A DNA stretch of 7,145 bases from NCBI GenBank assembly GCA_937996655.1, contig CALKUK010000017.1:1-7145 (forward strand). The letters are read 5' to 3'. Numbering within the stretch: position 1 is the first letter of the stretch; each line of letters opens with the position of its first letter. The notes below the pieces were generated by a model. It had not been told where the DNA came from, did not search any database, and worked only from the letters and a program-made list of their open reading frames with translations. The stretch comes from an uncultured Sphingomonadaceae bacterium (GTDB lineage Bacteria; Pseudomonadota; Alphaproteobacteria; Sphingomonadales; Sphingomonadaceae). Positions 5,314 to 7,145 of the stretch are shown piece after piece. A program made the position numbers and the translations under genes.

Positions 5314-7133
5314 GACGCGAGGCTCTTCAGCCAATCGTCAACGGAGCCGCTGGTGTCGCCCGCCATTGCCGCCCCCACTGCCATGCACAGCGCGACGGCT
5401 GCGTCGATCTTGTTGATGGCCCGCTGTTTGGAGAGCCACTTGTTGTCCCAGCGGTCGGCCTCGGTGACCGCCGACATCATTGCGGAAATAAGGACCGGAT
5501 TTCGTCTGAGACGGATGCGGCCCTCAAGGATCAGTTCCTCCAGGTGCCGGAGCGAACCCGGCATCCACAGGCCTTCGGTCATCTCACCCGCTGGCTTGGC
5601 GCGCTTCGTTCCGCCCTGCGGGTGCTCGACAAAGGTCAGATCGAGGCCAAGTTCGGCGACTTCTTCCTCGAACCGGCGGAAGGCGTAGCGGTCGTATGCG
5701 ACAGCCTCGACCCGGTAGTCCGAGGCCATCTCGGCGAGCGCCTGCGCCACATGGCGAAAGCTGATGTTCTCGCCTTGCGGCGCATTCAAAAATCCGTCTG
5801 CAACCCAGAGGTCGTAGGGCTGCTTGTCCCGCAAACTGCGGGCAGCGAGCGTGTCGCCCGGCGTCCAGACTTCGACCCACGCATCAAAGCATGGTTTGCC
5901 GTCCTTCTCGCCACTCCGCTGAACGGCAGCTAGCGCGGTCAGGTCCCGATTCTGGCTGAGATCGAGCCCGAGCCAGACGGACTGGCCGGCCCTCGGTTCG
6001 AACTCTGCCAGGATTGGCTCGAGTGTTGCCCGCGCCATCCAGGCGGTCTCTGCATCGGTCCAGACACAAAAGTGGAGCCGCAAAATTCCGTTGAGCTGTC
6101 CCGGGATCGCCTTGGCCTGCGCCACGACCTCGGTCAGGTACTGCTCGGTGATAGTCACACCCAGCAGCGGGTTGGCCTTGATCCAGCAGCTGGGATCCGT
6201 GAGCGGGTCATCACTTTCGTCGAGTGCGCAGACATAGCTGAACGTCGTATCGTCGATGACCTGTCCGAGAAAGGTAGGATCGGTCACCGCATCGGGATTT
6301 CCAGCCGCGACGCGAACCGCGTGTTCGTGCTCCTCCCAGGCAACCGAGTTACGGTGAGAGCCGGAATTGGTGATCATGAACAGCAGCGGATCGCGGCGGA
6401 ACTTGAAGCCGCGCTCCAGCATCTCGATGATTGATCGGTCGGGTAGCTCGTGGACCTCGTCCGCCAGCACAAAGTAGGGTCGCGGGCCCGAGCCGGTCTT
6501 GCCGGTATCGCGCGACACCGGACGGAAAAAACTTCCTGAAGTTAAATGCGCGATGTTGAATTCTCGGCCCGGACCACCTGAAAAGCTTAACCGGCGGGCG
6601 AGGGCAGGGGACTGACGTACCATCCGCACTGCATCGCGGAAAAGGATGTTGGCCTGCTCCTTCTTGGCTGCCGCGGCGTAGATCTGGGCGCCAGCCTCCT
6701 TGCAGGCGGTCATGCCGTAAATGCCGATACCGCCAGCAACCGGTGACTTCCCGTTACCTTTGCCCTGCTCGATGTAAGCCCGGCGGAACCGGCGCCTGCC
6801 ATCTTTCCGCTTCCAGCCGAAGAGCGAGCCAATGATGAAGGCCTGGCTCGGCTGGAGCTCGAAGGGCTGCCCCTCGAACTGGCCTTCCGAAAGCTTCAGC
6901 ACCTCCTCGAAGAAGGCAAAGGCGTGATTGGCCGCATCTTGGTCGAACCAGATGCCATCCTTGCGCTTGAGGTCAGCGATATGCCGCCTGCAGGCATTGC
7001 GAACGTGCGGCCCGGCGACAATCTCGCCCGACACCACCGCCTCGGCATATGCCAGCGTTCGGTCAGGTGAAGAAACGGTTGGCGGGGTCACCACTTTCTT
7101 GCGGCGGCTCGGCCGAGATCCTGCTCCTGGCAC
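5310..7133 (-). CDS. Terminase large subunit (packaging ATPase and nuclease)
   Basis: A protein of up to 607 residues that cuts concatemeric phage DNA and drives it into the prohead. The ATPase half has the Walker A-type loop QGKGNGKS (123-130), Walker B VLADEVHEL (222-230) with Asp225-Glu226, and the coupling-type motif MITNSGS (253-259). The RNase H-like nuclease half supplies the expected acidic residues in LGLDLS (389-393, Asp391), VAYDRY (478-483, Asp481) and NKIDAAVAL (574-582, Asp577). Domain order and residues match the Terminase_1 family (HK97/P27-associated large subunits), and nothing is missing. The start is uncertain: GTG at 7133 is the first possible one after an in-frame TGA (7140-7142), but GTGs at 7094 and 7091 would give proteins 13-14 residues shorter and shorten the overlap with the small subunit. 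None has a clear ribosome site. Confidence 0.96.
   Translation of the reverse strand: MPGAGSRPSRRKKVVTPPTVSSPDRTLAYAEAVVSGEIVAGPHVRNACRRHIADLKRKDGIWFDQDAANHAFAFFEEVLKLSEGQFEGQPFELQPSQAFIIGSLFGWKRKDGRRRFRRAYIEQGKGNGKSPVAGGIGIYGMTACKEAGAQIYAAAAKKEQANILFRDAVRMVRQSPALARRLSFSGGPGREFNIAHLTSGSFFRPVSRDTGKTGSGPRPYFVLADEVHELPDRSIIEMLERGFKFRRDPLLFMITNSGSHRNSVAWEEHEHAVRVAAGNPDAVTDPTFLGQVIDDTTFSYVCALDESDDPLTDPSCWIKANPLLGVTITEQYLTEVVAQAKAIPGQLNGILRLHFCVWTDAETAWMARATLEPILAEFEPRAGQSVWLGLDLSQNRDLTALAAVQRSGEKDGKPCFDAWVEVWTPGDTLAARSLRDKQPYDLWVADGFLNAPQGENISFRHVAQALAEMASDYRVEAVAYDRYAFRRFEEEVAELGLDLTFVEHPQGGTKRAKPAGEMTEGLWMPGSLRHLEELILEGRIRLRRNPVLISAMMSAVTEADRWDNKWLSKQRAINKIDAAVALCMAVGAAMAGDTSGSVDDWLKSLAS
5323..5328 (-). 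promoter_or_regulatory. Ribosome binding site deciding the portal start
   Basis: GAAGAG on the transcript strand lies nine bases before the GTG at 5313, inside the end of the terminase gene. No comparable purine-rich site lies upstream of the alternative TTG at 5334 (the preceding bases read GCGGCTCCGTTGACGA). It is a moderate, not strong, site; its value is in separating the two candidate starts. Confidence 0.5.
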
Positions 7134-7145
7134 TGGGCGTCATCC
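7063..7145 (-). CDS. C-terminal end of probable P27-family terminase small subunit (5' part outside window)
   Basis: In the frame beginning ATG at 7143 on the minus strand, the translation reads MTPSARSRISAEPPQESGDP, continues to ANRFFT and stops at TGA 7065-7063. The string 'TPSARSR' followed by a Pro/Glu/acidic linker and a short aromatic end is typical of the C-terminus of P27-family small terminases (usually 'gLTPSSRsRv...DPf..f'). A small terminase is exactly what should precede a Terminase_1 large subunit. The gene would overlap the start of the large subunit by about 30-70 bases depending on which GTG is used. Only 26 codons are visible, and whether the ATG is an internal codon cannot be seen (it probably is). 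The small subunit recognises the packaging site on phage DNA. Confidence 0.6.
   Translation of the reverse strand, partial: MTPSARSRISAEPPQESGDPANRFFT

Noticed and set aside
7088..7145. A different frame at the right edge ending in TGA at 7088-7090, which would make a GTGA overlap with a terminase start at 7091.
   Set aside because: Its translation (ending QEQDLGRAAARKW) does not resemble a small-terminase end, whereas the neighbouring frame with TPSARSR does.
1..7145. A gene transfer agent cluster of the Rhodobacter type.
   Set aside because: The gene order is similar, but the large terminase is of the HK97/P27-associated Terminase_1 type with a probable P27 small subunit, and the capsid is very close to HK97 gp5; an ordinary prophage fits better. 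The tail and host flanks that would settle it are not in the window.
1..7145. CRISPR arrays, tRNA genes, insertion sequences, or defence/anti-defence cargo between structural genes.
   Set aside because: No repeated spaced units, cloverleaf-like sequence, transposase frame or spare coding space was found; the genes abut or overlap throughout.

Overview
This window is the packaging and head-assembly end of an HK97-type tailed phage (siphovirus-like), most likely an integrated prophage. All recognisable genes lie on the minus strand, so the map reads right to left. The DNA is GC-rich, and the gene set and protein flavour resemble prophages of Alphaproteobacteria. That host assignment is an inference; nothing here proves it, and no host gene, integrase or attachment site is in view.

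In transcription order (7145 to 1) the genes are: the last codons of a probable P27-family small terminase; the large terminase; the portal; the HK97-family prohead protease; the HK97-fold major capsid protein with an N-terminal scaffolding (delta) region; a 76-residue protein of unknown function; a gp6/phiE125-gp8-like head-tail connector; an SPP1-gp16/HK97-type head-tail adaptor (stopper); an HK97 gp10-family protein; and a DUF3168 tail-completion/terminator protein that runs off the left edge. The major tail protein would be expected next.

The genes are packed as a single operon. Five junctions are stop/start overlaps of 1 or 4 bases, one is a 16-base overlap, and the largest gaps are 50 and 23 bases. 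The 50-base gap follows the capsid gene and contains a strong GC-rich inverted repeat. No promoter or rho-independent terminator with a U-tract was found, and no gene-free stretch longer than about 50 bases exists.

Functionally, the terminase recognises and cuts concatemeric DNA and pumps it through the portal into a prohead. The prohead is built from capsid precursor whose N-terminus acts as scaffold and is removed by the protease. The connector, adaptor, gp10-like and DUF3168 proteins then close the head and join it to the tail. The most notable point is that the capsid protein is unusually close to HK97 gp5 and appears to retain all three residues used for covalent chainmail cross-linking (Lys198, Asn386, Glu393). 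I see no defence island, RNA gene, CRISPR array or otherwise undescribed system; this is a well-ordered, apparently intact structural module.
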